Below, piece after piece: positions 8,466 through 15,778 of a stretch of DNA of 64,000 nt (position 1 is the stretch's first letter; every line of letters starts with the position of its first letter). A model generated the notes under the pieces. That model was not told the origin of the DNA, ran no database searches, and worked only from the letters and a program-made list of their open reading frames with translations. The DNA lies in the NCBI RefSeq assembly GCF_019599265.1, contig NZ_JAHZTC010000010.1, positions 105,074 to 169,073 on the forward strand. The letters run 5' to 3'. Source of the DNA: Pontibacter sp. HSC-14F20. Lineage in GTDB: Bacteria > Bacteroidota > Bacteroidia > Cytophagales > Hymenobacteraceae. The position numbers and the translations under genes were made by a program.

Positions 8466-9368
8466 ATGTTGAAAATTGCCTGGTCCGAGATATTTGCCCA
8501 CTCCCTGCCCGAAGGCCATCGCTTCCCGATGGTCAAGTACGACCTGCTGCCCGAGCAGCTGCTTTACGAAGGCACCATCACCTACGACAACCTCTTCGCG
8601 CCCGAGCCTCTCCAAGAACAGTACATCCTCGACACCCACGACGCCACCTACTGGCAGCGCCTGCGCAACCTGGAACTGAGTCCGTCGGAGATCCGAAAAA
8701 CGGGTTTTCCGTTATCAGAGCAGCTGGTGCAGCGGGAGGTAGTGATCATGAATGGTACGCTGCAGGCTGCCTTGTTTGCGCTGGAGTTCGGTATCGGCAT
8801 GAACATCGCCGGCGGTACGCACCATGCCTTTACGGATAGGGGCGAGGGCTTCTGTCTGCTCAACGATATTGCCATTGCGGCCAATCATCTGCTCAGGTAT
8901 AAGGGCATCAAAAAAGTACTGGTAGTGGATTTGGACGTGCACCAAGGCAATGGCACGGCGCAGATATTCCGGGACGAGCCGCGGGTGTTCACCTTCAGCA
9001 TGCACGGCGGGCACAACTATCCTTTCCACAAAGAGCAGTCGGATCTGGATGTGCCACTGGCGGAGGGCACAGATGACAAAACTTACCTGAAACTACTGGG
9101 AGAGCACCTGCCACGGCTGCTGGATGAGCAACAACCGGAGTTTGTGTTTTTTCAATCGGGGGTGGATGTGCTGGCGACCGACAAGCTCGGGAAACTGGGT
9201 ATGAGCATAGCGGGCTGCAAAGTCCGCGACCGCATGGTGCTGGAGGCCTGCGCGCGCCACCGTATACCTGTCACGGTAAGTATGGGCGGCGGCTACTCCA
9301 AACAGATCGTGCACATTATAGAGGCGCACGCCAACACCTTCCGGCTGGCGCAGCAGCTCTTTTTCTGA
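8466..9368 (+). CDS. Histone deacetylase-family (AcuC/HDAC-like) amidohydrolase
   Basis: This 300-residue protein covers a full HDAC/AcuC/acetylpolyamine amidohydrolase domain. Visible elements are the catalytic His pair in GGTHHAF (His119, His120), the zinc-binding DLDVHQGNGT (Asp155, His159 in DLDVH), the QSGVDVLATDKLG segment with the second zinc Asp, and GGGYS near the end. Bacterial members remove acetyl groups from proteins or small acetylated amines in the cytosol. The substrate cannot be inferred, as the gene has no same-strand partners. Confidence 0.92.
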   Translation: MLKIAWSEIFAHSLPEGHRFPMVKYDLLPEQLLYEGTITYDNLFAPEPLQEQYILDTHDATYWQRLRNLELSPSEIRKTGFPLSEQLVQREVVIMNGTLQAALFALEFGIGMNIAGGTHHAFTDRGEGFCLLNDIAIAANHLLRYKGIKKVLVVDLDVHQGNGTAQIFRDEPRVFTFSMHGGHNYPFHKEQSDLDVPLAEGTDDKTYLKLLGEHLPRLLDEQQPEFVFFQSGVDVLATDKLGKLGMSIAGCKVRDRMVLEACARHRIPVTVSMGGGYSKQIVHIIEAHANTFRLAQQLFF

Positions 9369-9370
9369 GC

Positions 9371-9583
9371 CTAGGGTCTGGATTTCAGCTTATCGTCCTC
9401 GCTCTTACCTCTTGCTCCCGGGAGCAGCAGCTTGAGCACAATGTAAACGATCGGAGCCAGTACAAGTACCAGGATCACAAACAGCGCAATCTTGAGCACT
9501 TTTACAAAGACAGAGATAACCAGGACTGAGATAATAATGGAAACTATGAAAAGGATCCAGAAGTTGAGCGTGCTTTTGTTCAT
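9371..9583 (-). CDS. Small two-helix membrane protein
   Basis: This 70-residue protein has two long hydrophobic helices (about 8-28 and 31-54) and a basic polar tail. It converges closely with the deacetylase gene. It is 23 bases downstream of another tiny membrane gene, and both follow the polyketide cluster on the same strand. No family recognised. Confidence 0.6.
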   Translation of the reverse strand: MNKSTLNFWILFIVSIIISVLVISVFVKVLKIALFVILVLVLAPIVYIVLKLLLPGARGKSEDDKLKSRP

Positions 9584-9606
9584 GTCAAAAGGGTTAAGTG
9601 AGCGAT

Positions 9607-9783
9607 TCAGCTATACCAGTTGCGGGCGTGCCGCAGTACCAGATAGATAGCCGGTAGCAGCGTTGCAATAAGGGTTAGTGCCAGCCATACATTCGTCACA
9701 AACTCACGGGACCAGGCGAAATAAAACGCCACGGCAGCCAGCAGTACCGAAAGCAGGTAAGGCACGTTGATCCGTCGCATCAT
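9607..9783 (-). CDS. Very small membrane protein (58 aa)
   Basis: An ATG at 9783 (a second at 9780) opens a 58-residue frame with two hydrophobic helices (about 8-22 and 29-50), ending in HARNWYS. Codon use is similar to neighbours. It lies 39 bases after the methyltransferase stop and 23 bases before the next small membrane gene, in the same direction. It is therefore plausibly the fourth gene of the polyketide cluster transcript. No function known. Confidence 0.5.
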   Translation of the reverse strand: MMRRINVPYLLSVLLAAVAFYFAWSREFVTNVWLALTLIATLLPAIYLVLRHARNWYS

Positions 9784-9822
9784 AAGGGAGTTGGTTTGTA
9801 TACCTTGTTAAGGTACTAATTG

Positions 9823-10524
9823 TTAAGCTTTTTTCAAAAGGAGCTGCCACCTGAAAGCCCACATCCAGCGCAGGTTATACCTATCTATACCTGCCTCCTG
9901 CACCAGTTGCTGCAACTCATCTTTTCGAAAAGCCCGCCAAACCGAAAGCGGAGCGTCGTTTTTAACCAAGTGAGATCCTGAAAAAAAGCGGGTTAATAGT
10001 TTAATGGAATGATAAGCCAGCCAGTGCCGGTGCAGGTCGTTAACGATAACAGCTATACCTGACTGCCGGTGCAACTGTCGGAACATGCTCACGAGTTGCT
10101 CGTCGGTAAAGTGGTGGCAGAACAGGCTGCAAACGATTATGTCATACTGTTGCTGCTGAAAGCTCTCCGAAAACACATTATGCTGCACCAACTCTATCTC
10201 AGGAAAGCCGCCGCAGCGCAGCCGGGCGTACTGCACCATAAAATCATTGGCGTCTATACCTGTGAGCTGCACCGGAATGTTTTTGCGGCGCGCCCACTTG
10301 GCAATGTGGCGCAGCGTGTCGCCACCGCCGCAGCCGATATCAGCCAAACGCAAAGGAGGGCCTGTATACCCGGCCAGCAGCTTTTCCAGTGCATCGAGCA
10401 CCACCTTATACCCGCCCAGCCAGGTGTTGATGGTTTCCAGTTCTTCGAGGTTGCGCCGTAGCTCATCACCTGACAAGCTGAGGTCGTCCATCAGTTCGGC
10501 TTGGTTAGACCTTTGTTTCAGCAT
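9823..10524 (-). CDS. Class I SAM-dependent methyltransferase of the polyketide cluster
   Basis: This 233-residue protein has motif I LADIGCGGGDT at residues 60-70, an acidic loop LTGIDAND and the post-motif IIVCSLFCHHF. It is an UbiE-like small-molecule methyltransferase. Its start overlaps the end of the type III polyketide synthase gene by 20 bases, so the two are probably translationally coupled. The natural inference is that it methylates the polyketide product on carbon or oxygen. An alternative start at Met12 (10491) would remove the overlap. Confidence 0.85.
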   Translation of the reverse strand: MLKQRSNQAELMDDLSLSGDELRRNLEELETINTWLGGYKVVLDALEKLLAGYTGPPLRLADIGCGGGDTLRHIAKWARRKNIPVQLTGIDANDFMVQYARLRCGGFPEIELVQHNVFSESFQQQQYDIIVCSLFCHHFTDEQLVSMFRQLHRQSGIAVIVNDLHRHWLAYHSIKLLTRFFSGSHLVKNDAPLSVWRAFRKDELQQLVQEAGIDRYNLRWMWAFRWQLLLKKA

Positions 10525-11626
10525 AATGCACCTTCAGTAACATCGATTCCAATGTCAGTCCGGGGCCGAAAGCAAAGCTTAGCACCGGTTCGTCTTTTTC
10601 CTGCGTGGTCAGGCTTGCCATCAGTTCCTTCAGCACAAACAGCACCGTCGCCGACGACATATTACCAAACTCATGCAGCACCCGGTAAGCAAAGCGATTG
10701 TCGTCGCGGGTCATGCCCAGTTCCTGTTCTATCACTTCCAAAATGCGGCGACCGCCAGGGTGTATGGCAAACAGCTTGATCTCCGAAACAGTGGTGCGCA
10801 GTCCCTGCAGCAGGCGATCTGTCAGTTGTTTGATACCGTTTTTGATCAGGTCGGGCACGTAAGAGGAGAGCGTCATTTCAAAACCGGTGTCGCCGATGTG
10901 CCAGGCCATTTCGCGCTTGCCTGCCGGAGCCAGATCGCAGTGAAAAGACTGTAGCTCTAGGCTCACTTCTTGGCAAGGTTGGCCCTGCATGAGCACGGCC
11001 GCTGCGCCGTCCCCAAACAGCGCATTAGATACCAGGTGGTCCTGCTCCGGGTTCTTCTGGAAATGGATAGTGCAGATCTCGGTACACACCAGCATCACTC
11101 GGGCACTCGGATCAGCTCTGCAGATAGCGTCGGCCAGTTTGATGGCGTTGAAGGCCGCGTAGCAGCCCATAAAATTGACAGCCGTGCGCTGCACACTGTA
11201 GTTCAGTTCAAGTCGCTCTACCAGTTCAATGTCGAGGCCGGGAGCGTACATGCCGGTGCAGCTCACGGTGATCAGGTGCGTCAGGCTCTGCAGGGAAGTG
11301 TCGCTAACCTGGTCCAGGCAGTTGCGCACCGCTTGCTCCGATAGGTCGAGGGCGTGTTTGCGGTATACCTCCATGCGCTGCTGCACAGTCGGGAAAGGCT
11401 CCAAATCGAGGGTGTTGGGGAAGAAGGTATAGTCGCCGTTCTGGCGGGTGAAGTCTTCGAGCACACTGTAGCGCTGGCGTATACCTGACACCCGGTAAAG
11501 TGCTTTGAGTTTGCGACTTCCCTGTTCATCGAGCTGGTGGGCCGCAGCCATAAAGTCGACCACCTGCATCTGCGGGATTTTGTGTGGCGGGTTAGCCGTG
11601 CCAATACCGCATATATAGCTTTTCAT
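10505..11626 (-). CDS. Type III polyketide synthase (chalcone/stilbene synthase family)
   Basis: This 373-residue protein is the normal length for a homodimeric type III synthase. The complete catalytic triad is visible: Cys123 in VSCTGMYAPG, His289 in FAIHPGG, and Asn322 in FGNMSSA. Such enzymes condense an acyl-CoA starter with malonyl-CoA units to make pyrones, resorcinols or related rings in the cytosol. It lies between an FAD oxidoreductase gene (182 bases upstream) and an overlapping methyltransferase gene. That layout recalls bacterial phenolic-lipid operons, though chain length and ring type cannot be predicted from sequence alone. Confidence 0.93.
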   Translation of the reverse strand: MKSYICGIGTANPPHKIPQMQVVDFMAAAHQLDEQGSRKLKALYRVSGIRQRYSVLEDFTRQNGDYTFFPNTLDLEPFPTVQQRMEVYRKHALDLSEQAVRNCLDQVSDTSLQSLTHLITVSCTGMYAPGLDIELVERLELNYSVQRTAVNFMGCYAAFNAIKLADAICRADPSARVMLVCTEICTIHFQKNPEQDHLVSNALFGDGAAAVLMQGQPCQEVSLELQSFHCDLAPAGKREMAWHIGDTGFEMTLSSYVPDLIKNGIKQLTDRLLQGLRTTVSEIKLFAIHPGGRRILEVIEQELGMTRDDNRFAYRVLHEFGNMSSATVLFVLKELMASLTTQEKDEPVLSFAFGPGLTLESMLLKVHYAETKV

Positions 11627-11808
11627 AAGCTGTTGTGTGTTCTAATAGTTTGTTTCAGCGCAATAGGGGTGCTATACCTGTAGTTCACCCGACTGTCATA
11701 AGGTATAGCAGCAACAGGCAGGTAATCATAATGTTTGTGCTTGTCTCATCTGAAGATACAACCACAGGTTTGGATAAGTACGAAAGCCGCTGCTTTAAGA
11801 TGTTCAGC

Positions 11809-12918
11809 TTAGAAAGGCTGTCCGTGGGTTTGGCGCATGATCAGGCGCACTGCTGCCGGAGAATAGCGCAGCGTGCCCACTGCCACTTCCGAAAGCAAAG
11901 GGTTGCCAAACAGCCGCTGCACCGCACGACCTACCTGCAAACGGCGCTCAAACTGCTTTTTCCAGGCCAAGGTATAGCCTGTTTCCAGTGCTTGGCGATT
12001 GCGACCATTTTGAAAGTAATGCACCACCTGCTCAGCCGCGAGCTTGCCTGCGTGTATGGCCATGGCCATGCCGTTGCCGCAAAGTGGTGTAATCATACCG
12101 GCTGCGTCGCCACACATCAGCATGTGGTTTTCCACACAGGTTTTAGTAGCAAAGGATATTTCGTTGATGACTTCCGGCTGTTCATACAGAAACTCCGCTT
12201 CTGAAAATATGCGACGCAGGTGCGGGTTTTGATGTAGAATAGCTTGCTCCATGGCAGGTATAGACCCATGTCGGCGCAGGTTCTCACGGGTAGTCAGGTA
12301 GCAGAAACAGTAGCGCCCGTCCTCAATGGCCGATATGCCGGCATAGCCATCCTGAAAATTATGCAGGGCAATGAGGTTGGAAGGCATGTCAAAGCGGAGG
12401 TGATATTTTACGCCAATGTAAGGCGATCGCTTAGCAAAAAAAGAGCGACTCAACTGTCGGTCCAAGGTGCTGCGTTTGCCATAGGCGCCCAGCGCTACCT
12501 CCGCAGCAAGCGTGTCGCCATCCGATAATTTTAGTACAAATTGGTTGCCCCGAAATTGCACGTCCTGCACCGTTGTCTGTAGCCGTACCTGTACGTCTTT
12601 TGCCAGAGCTACTTCATACAGAAAGTGGTCGAGGGTATAGCGGCTCACGCCGAACCCACCCAGGTCGAGCGGCGACTCCAGCGTGACGCCCTTGGGGGAG
12701 GTGAGCATAAAGCGTGAAATATAGGCTGGTTGAAGCCCCGACGGGTCGGCTCCGATAGCGCGCAGATAAGGCAATACCTCGTTCGAAACGTACTCTCCGC
12801 ATACCTTATGCAGTGGGTAGGACTTTTTTTCGATCAGTGTCACAGCAAATCCCTGCCCGGCCAGCGCAATGGCACTGGTCAGTCCGGCAAGGCCCCCTCC
12901 GATAACGGCTATCTGCAT
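11809..12918 (-). CDS. FAD-dependent oxidoreductase (geranylgeranyl-reductase-like) of the polyketide cluster
   Basis: From the ATG at 12918 the protein has 369 residues. It starts directly with the FAD-binding fold (IAVIGGGLAG, GxGxxG at 7-12) and has the second dinucleotide motif MLMCGDAAGMITPLCGNGM near residue 275. This is the layout of group A flavoprotein monooxygenases and geranylgeranyl-reductase-like enzymes. It is the first gene of the polyketide cluster, suggesting hydroxylation or reduction of the polyketide product. The open frame extends upstream to 13038, but that extension precedes the nucleotide-binding strand and is unlikely to be real. Confidence 0.87.
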   Translation of the reverse strand: MQIAVIGGGLAGLTSAIALAGQGFAVTLIEKKSYPLHKVCGEYVSNEVLPYLRAIGADPSGLQPAYISRFMLTSPKGVTLESPLDLGGFGVSRYTLDHFLYEVALAKDVQVRLQTTVQDVQFRGNQFVLKLSDGDTLAAEVALGAYGKRSTLDRQLSRSFFAKRSPYIGVKYHLRFDMPSNLIALHNFQDGYAGISAIEDGRYCFCYLTTRENLRRHGSIPAMEQAILHQNPHLRRIFSEAEFLYEQPEVINEISFATKTCVENHMLMCGDAAGMITPLCGNGMAMAIHAGKLAAEQVVHYFQNGRNRQALETGYTLAWKKQFERRLQVGRAVQRLFGNPLLSEVAVGTLRYSPAAVRLIMRQTHGQPF

Positions 12919-13080
12919 AATTGACCGGCTATATACTTTAAGTCCAAAAAAACTTTCAACTAATTGGTGAAAGCATCTGATTTGGTGTGTAAAATGCAAG
13001 AACAAATTATTGCTCCAAACGTTAACATTATGGAACAACTTTTGTATATAAGTTAGAAAGACAAGATCTTAATTTTCAAT

Positions 13081-13449
13081 ATGAAGCAAATTATACTTAC
13101 TCTCTTTTTCTCTATGACAGTTCTGCTGGCATTTGCCCAGGTACGCGACCCCGTTCCCGTGCAGACTGAAACAAAGAATAAGGGCCTGGAGCAACAGGAA
13201 AAAGAGGTTGCTATATATCCTAACCCCAACAACGGAGTTTTTACAATTTCGTTTGCCCAACTCAATGCCCAACAGGTCGAGCTGCGCATTTTGAATGTGA
13301 TCGGAAACGAGGTGCATCAGGAAGTGATCAGCCGTCCGGACATTCACGCAACTAAAACCGTAGACCTGACCCGGCTTGCCAAGGGACTGTACTATGTTAA
13401 GATAGAGGCTGATGGCTACAGTTCTGTAAGAAGGGTTGTAGTCAAATAA
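13081..13449 (+). CDS. Small secreted protein with T9SS type A sorting domain
   Basis: This 122-residue protein has a signal peptide (1-19, ending AFAQ), a short linker, and from residue 43 a type IX secretion C-terminal domain. That domain has the phrase IYPNPNNGVFTISF, a central LRILNVIGNEV and the terminal KGLYYVKIEADGYSSVRRVVVK. Nearly the whole mature protein is the sorting domain, with only about 22 residues of cargo. It should pass through the T9SS and be anchored or released at the surface. The lack of cargo is odd; it might be a remnant of a larger protein or a surface filler. Confidence 0.88.
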   Translation: MKQIILTLFFSMTVLLAFAQVRDPVPVQTETKNKGLEQQEKEVAIYPNPNNGVFTISFAQLNAQQVELRILNVIGNEVHQEVISRPDIHATKTVDLTRLAKGLYYVKIEADGYSSVRRVVVK

Positions 13450-13466
13450 AAGAACACATACATAAC

Positions 13467-13502
13467 AAAAAAGTCCGCTCTGCATGCTGAGCGGACTTTT
13501 TT
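13467..13502. terminator. Bidirectional terminator between convergent genes
   Basis: A perfect 14-bp stem (13467-13480 with 13489-13502) includes A6 and T6 ends and serves both the T9SS gene and the lipoprotein gene facing it. Confidence 0.9.
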
Positions 13503-13520
13503 GTTATGTATCGGAGCAGA

Positions 13521-13856
13521 CTATTCCGGCAAGATGGCTTTGGACACAAAACCAGTGTAAGCGGTGGTGTCGCGGTGCACCCGGGCTTTCACAAACATCA
13601 CATCGGATGTGTCAAGTACCTGAATAAGCTGTGTGGTATCGAAGTGGAGCAGGCTACTAGCCTGGAAGCTGGCTGTTTTGTATATCTCTCCGCCCATCAG
13701 GGGCCGGGTAGCATACAGCACATCTGCCGGAAGCTCTCCGGTTTCGCTGGCAACGGTAGCTTCAGAACCGTCTACTTCCATGCTTCTCTGTTCGCTGTTG
13801 CAGGCAGCAAGGCTGGCAAAGAGAGCCAGCATACATACAGTTAAAGTTGTTTTCAT
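13521..13856 (-). CDS. Small lipoprotein with SH3-like C-terminal region
   Basis: From the ATG at 13856 the protein has 111 residues, with a lipoprotein signal ending SLAAC at residue 19. After an acidic linker, the segment from about 45 to 105 (IYKTASFQASSLLHF to TGFVSKAILPE) reads like a bacterial SH3 fold. Such folds often bind cell-wall peptides. Function unknown. The upstream frame extension of nine codons is not needed. Confidence 0.65.
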   Translation of the reverse strand: MKTTLTVCMLALFASLAACNSEQRSMEVDGSEATVASETGELPADVLYATRPLMGGEIYKTASFQASSLLHFDTTQLIQVLDTSDVMFVKARVHRDTTAYTGFVSKAILPE

Positions 13857-14003
13857 GGTGTTTGAGAGTGGCTTCAGCTCCAATATAGCGAATAAAATAT
13901 AAAACTTAAAATATAGTGCCTTCGCGAAGTAACTCAGACTCTTACTATTAAGACGGACTGGTGCGGTTTAGTTCCCAAATCACGCCGAAAAACAACAATC
14001 AAA

Positions 14004-14078
14004 TGGTGGCCCTGAGCAGAATCGAACTGCTATCTAAAGTTTAGGAAACTCCTATTCTATCCATTGAACTACAGGGCC
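14004..14078 (-). tRNA. tRNA-Arg (anticodon CCT)
   Basis: The minus strand folds as a standard tRNA. The acceptor stem is GGCCCTG/CAGGGCC, the D stem GTTC/GAAT, and the anticodon stem GGAGT/ACTTT with loop TTCCTAA giving anticodon CCT (14043-14045). The T stem is AGCAG/CTGCT with loop TTCGATT, and the discriminator is A. The 3' CCA is encoded (14004-14006). It reads the rare AGG arginine codon. A Bacteroidota-type promoter lies just upstream. Confidence 0.95.
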
Positions 14079-14110
14079 CGTTGTCAGGAATTATATTTTC
14101 AAAAGCTGTA

Positions 14111-14141
14111 CAAATTTAGTTTAATTCCTACTATTTACAAG
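14111..14141 (-). promoter_or_regulatory. Bacteroidota-type promoter of tRNA-Arg
   Basis: On the minus strand TAAATTTG (14111-14118) matches the -7 consensus TAnnTTTG exactly. CTTG at 14138-14141 gives a -33 TTG with a 19-base spacer. The -7 box ends 33 bases before the mature tRNA 5' end. Confidence 0.65.
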
Positions 14142-14146
14142 CAGGT

Positions 14147-15460
14147 CTACTCCTGTGGAGTCTGTTCTTGCGGTGTCTGTTGCTGCGGTATCTGTTCCTG
14201 TGGAGTAGGTCCCATCACAGGTTCATCGTAAAAGGCAATGGAGATACCGAATGCGATTACAGTCAATATCAGACCCACCATAAAAATGGAGTAGGAAACG
14301 CGCAGAATCTTATACTTGCGGCTCAGCACCTCTCCCAGGTAGTAGATATCGGTGATCATGTTTGTGTAAAGTGATTGTTTGTCGCGCATGATCTCGTGCA
14401 TACCGTTCTGGAAATCCTCGAGCGGGATGTTAGTGAAGTTGCCAAAGAAGAGCAGGTTCACCTTTTTGCTGTTGATTTTCTTGCGGTTGAAGGAGAAGCT
14501 CGTAACCTCGGGCTGCGCCGAAATAATAGCAAAGATCACCGAGCCAAGTGTGGTGAGCAGCAGCATACCTACAGGTATAAGCAGTGAGCGGTGCTGGGCA
14601 AATTCCGCCCCGGTAATAGAGGTTTTGGTGCTCAGGTATGTAATGATCACGGACATGATGATGGCATTGAGGCTGATCATCATATTGGCCTTGTTATCGG
14701 CGATAGCGCTCAGGTTCAGGTGCGTTCGGTAGGTGTTGCGGAACATGGTCTCGATACCACGCTTGGGCTGTGCCAGTGTCTCGCGCTGCTCTTTTTCCTC
14801 CTTCTTCTGCTTCTTTGACTCCCTGTGCAGCTGGTTGCGCTGCTCCTGTATGTTCAGGCCAAGCTGCTCGGCATATTTGTGCTGGGCCTTTGCAGTAAAA
14901 AAGGTGGTGGAAAGCAGAAACTCCATCTGAAACTGCGCCCATTCCTGGTCCGTGAAAAACTTGTCTTTGAAGATCTCCCACTCTACACGCAGCAGCTCGG
15001 CCGTAGCAAAGAAGGTTTCCTTGCCGATGTTGGCCATATCAGCATCCACAATGACCTCCTGCAGCAGTGTTTCCGGTTTAGTGCCGTGCTTGGTGGCCAT
15101 GATGCAGTCCGTTATGCAAGCAATGCGCTCGGGCGGATAATTCTTTTCATGTAACCACGAAGTGGCATAACGTACGCTTTCTTCTTCGTGTCCGTCGTAG
15201 GTTTTTAGATAGCCCGTGTCATGAAACCAGGCAGCCAGTTCCAGGTCCTGCAGTTCTTCAGGACTTAAATTATACAGTTCGCCCAGTTTCCGGGCTTCTT
15301 TAGCAGTCTCAAAGGTGTGTTTGTAATTGTGGTAAACAAGCTTTTTGGACAACTGTTCCTTAAAAAGCCTGAAAACGTACTCACTGGCTTGTTTGACGAT
15401 ATCTTGTTCTTCCATAATGGTGTCTGCCGCCATTATCAGGGAGCTCTGCAATTGGTGCAT
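14147..15460 (-). CDS. HD-domain phosphohydrolase fused to Pycsar-type PycTM effector domain
   Basis: This 437-residue protein has an N-terminal HD domain (about 25-190). Its metal ligands are visible as His44/His48, the HD pair His80-Asp81 and Asp139/Asp141 in VDADMANIG. A charged coiled linker (205-235) is followed by a PycTM/DUF5706 domain (about 239-410), with its hallmark NLSAIADNKANMMISLNAI and four hydrophobic helices. The last 25 residues are a degenerate TPQEQ repeat. PycTM domains are membrane effectors of the cyclic-pyrimidine Pycsar anti-phage system; HD domains often hydrolyse nucleotides. No uridylate or cytidylate cyclase gene is nearby. Confidence 0.88.
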   Translation of the reverse strand: MHQLQSSLIMAADTIMEEQDIVKQASEYVFRLFKEQLSKKLVYHNYKHTFETAKEARKLGELYNLSPEELQDLELAAWFHDTGYLKTYDGHEEESVRYATSWLHEKNYPPERIACITDCIMATKHGTKPETLLQEVIVDADMANIGKETFFATAELLRVEWEIFKDKFFTDQEWAQFQMEFLLSTTFFTAKAQHKYAEQLGLNIQEQRNQLHRESKKQKKEEKEQRETLAQPKRGIETMFRNTYRTHLNLSAIADNKANMMISLNAIIMSVIITYLSTKTSITGAEFAQHRSLLIPVGMLLLTTLGSVIFAIISAQPEVTSFSFNRKKINSKKVNLLFFGNFTNIPLEDFQNGMHEIMRDKQSLYTNMITDIYYLGEVLSRKYKILRVSYSIFMVGLILTVIAFGISIAFYDEPVMGPTPQEQIPQQQTPQEQTPQE

Positions 15461-15778
15461 AGTTGTGAGCGGCGGTTGAAGGTGGTGCTAATATTCTTTT
15501 GCCGTTACGGCGAATACCACTTTTTGTTGAAAAGGCTGGCTACAACGCATACAATGCCCTATATAGTAACGCAATAACTTAAAGCGGCTGCCCTACGTTA
15601 TTTATCTCAGCCCTGTCGTAGCCCCCGCTACCTTCAGGCACAGATACCAACCATGCACTACCAAGACCAGCCAACGCTTTTAGTCCTTGCCGGACGGCAG
15701 CAGACTTTTTGCCACACCATATGTTGTTGCCGGCGCACTTGCTTTCGCTAGACAGGACACCCCGTACACACAGATCTT
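15461..15778. other. Divergent intergenic region, no gene seen
   Basis: These 318 bases lie between the divergent HD-PycTM and metallophosphoesterase genes and presumably hold both promoters. I see no clear TAnnTTTG box, no repeat and no coding frame of note. Confidence 0.4.

Noticed and set aside
11635..12204. 189-codon plus frame opposite the FAD oxidoreductase gene
   Set aside because: It is fully antisense to a well-supported enzyme and without motifs.
14150..14215. Short direct repeats near the end of the HD-PycTM gene
   Set aside because: They encode a TPQEQ tail in frame and are ordinary coding repeats, not a CRISPR or mobile-element feature.
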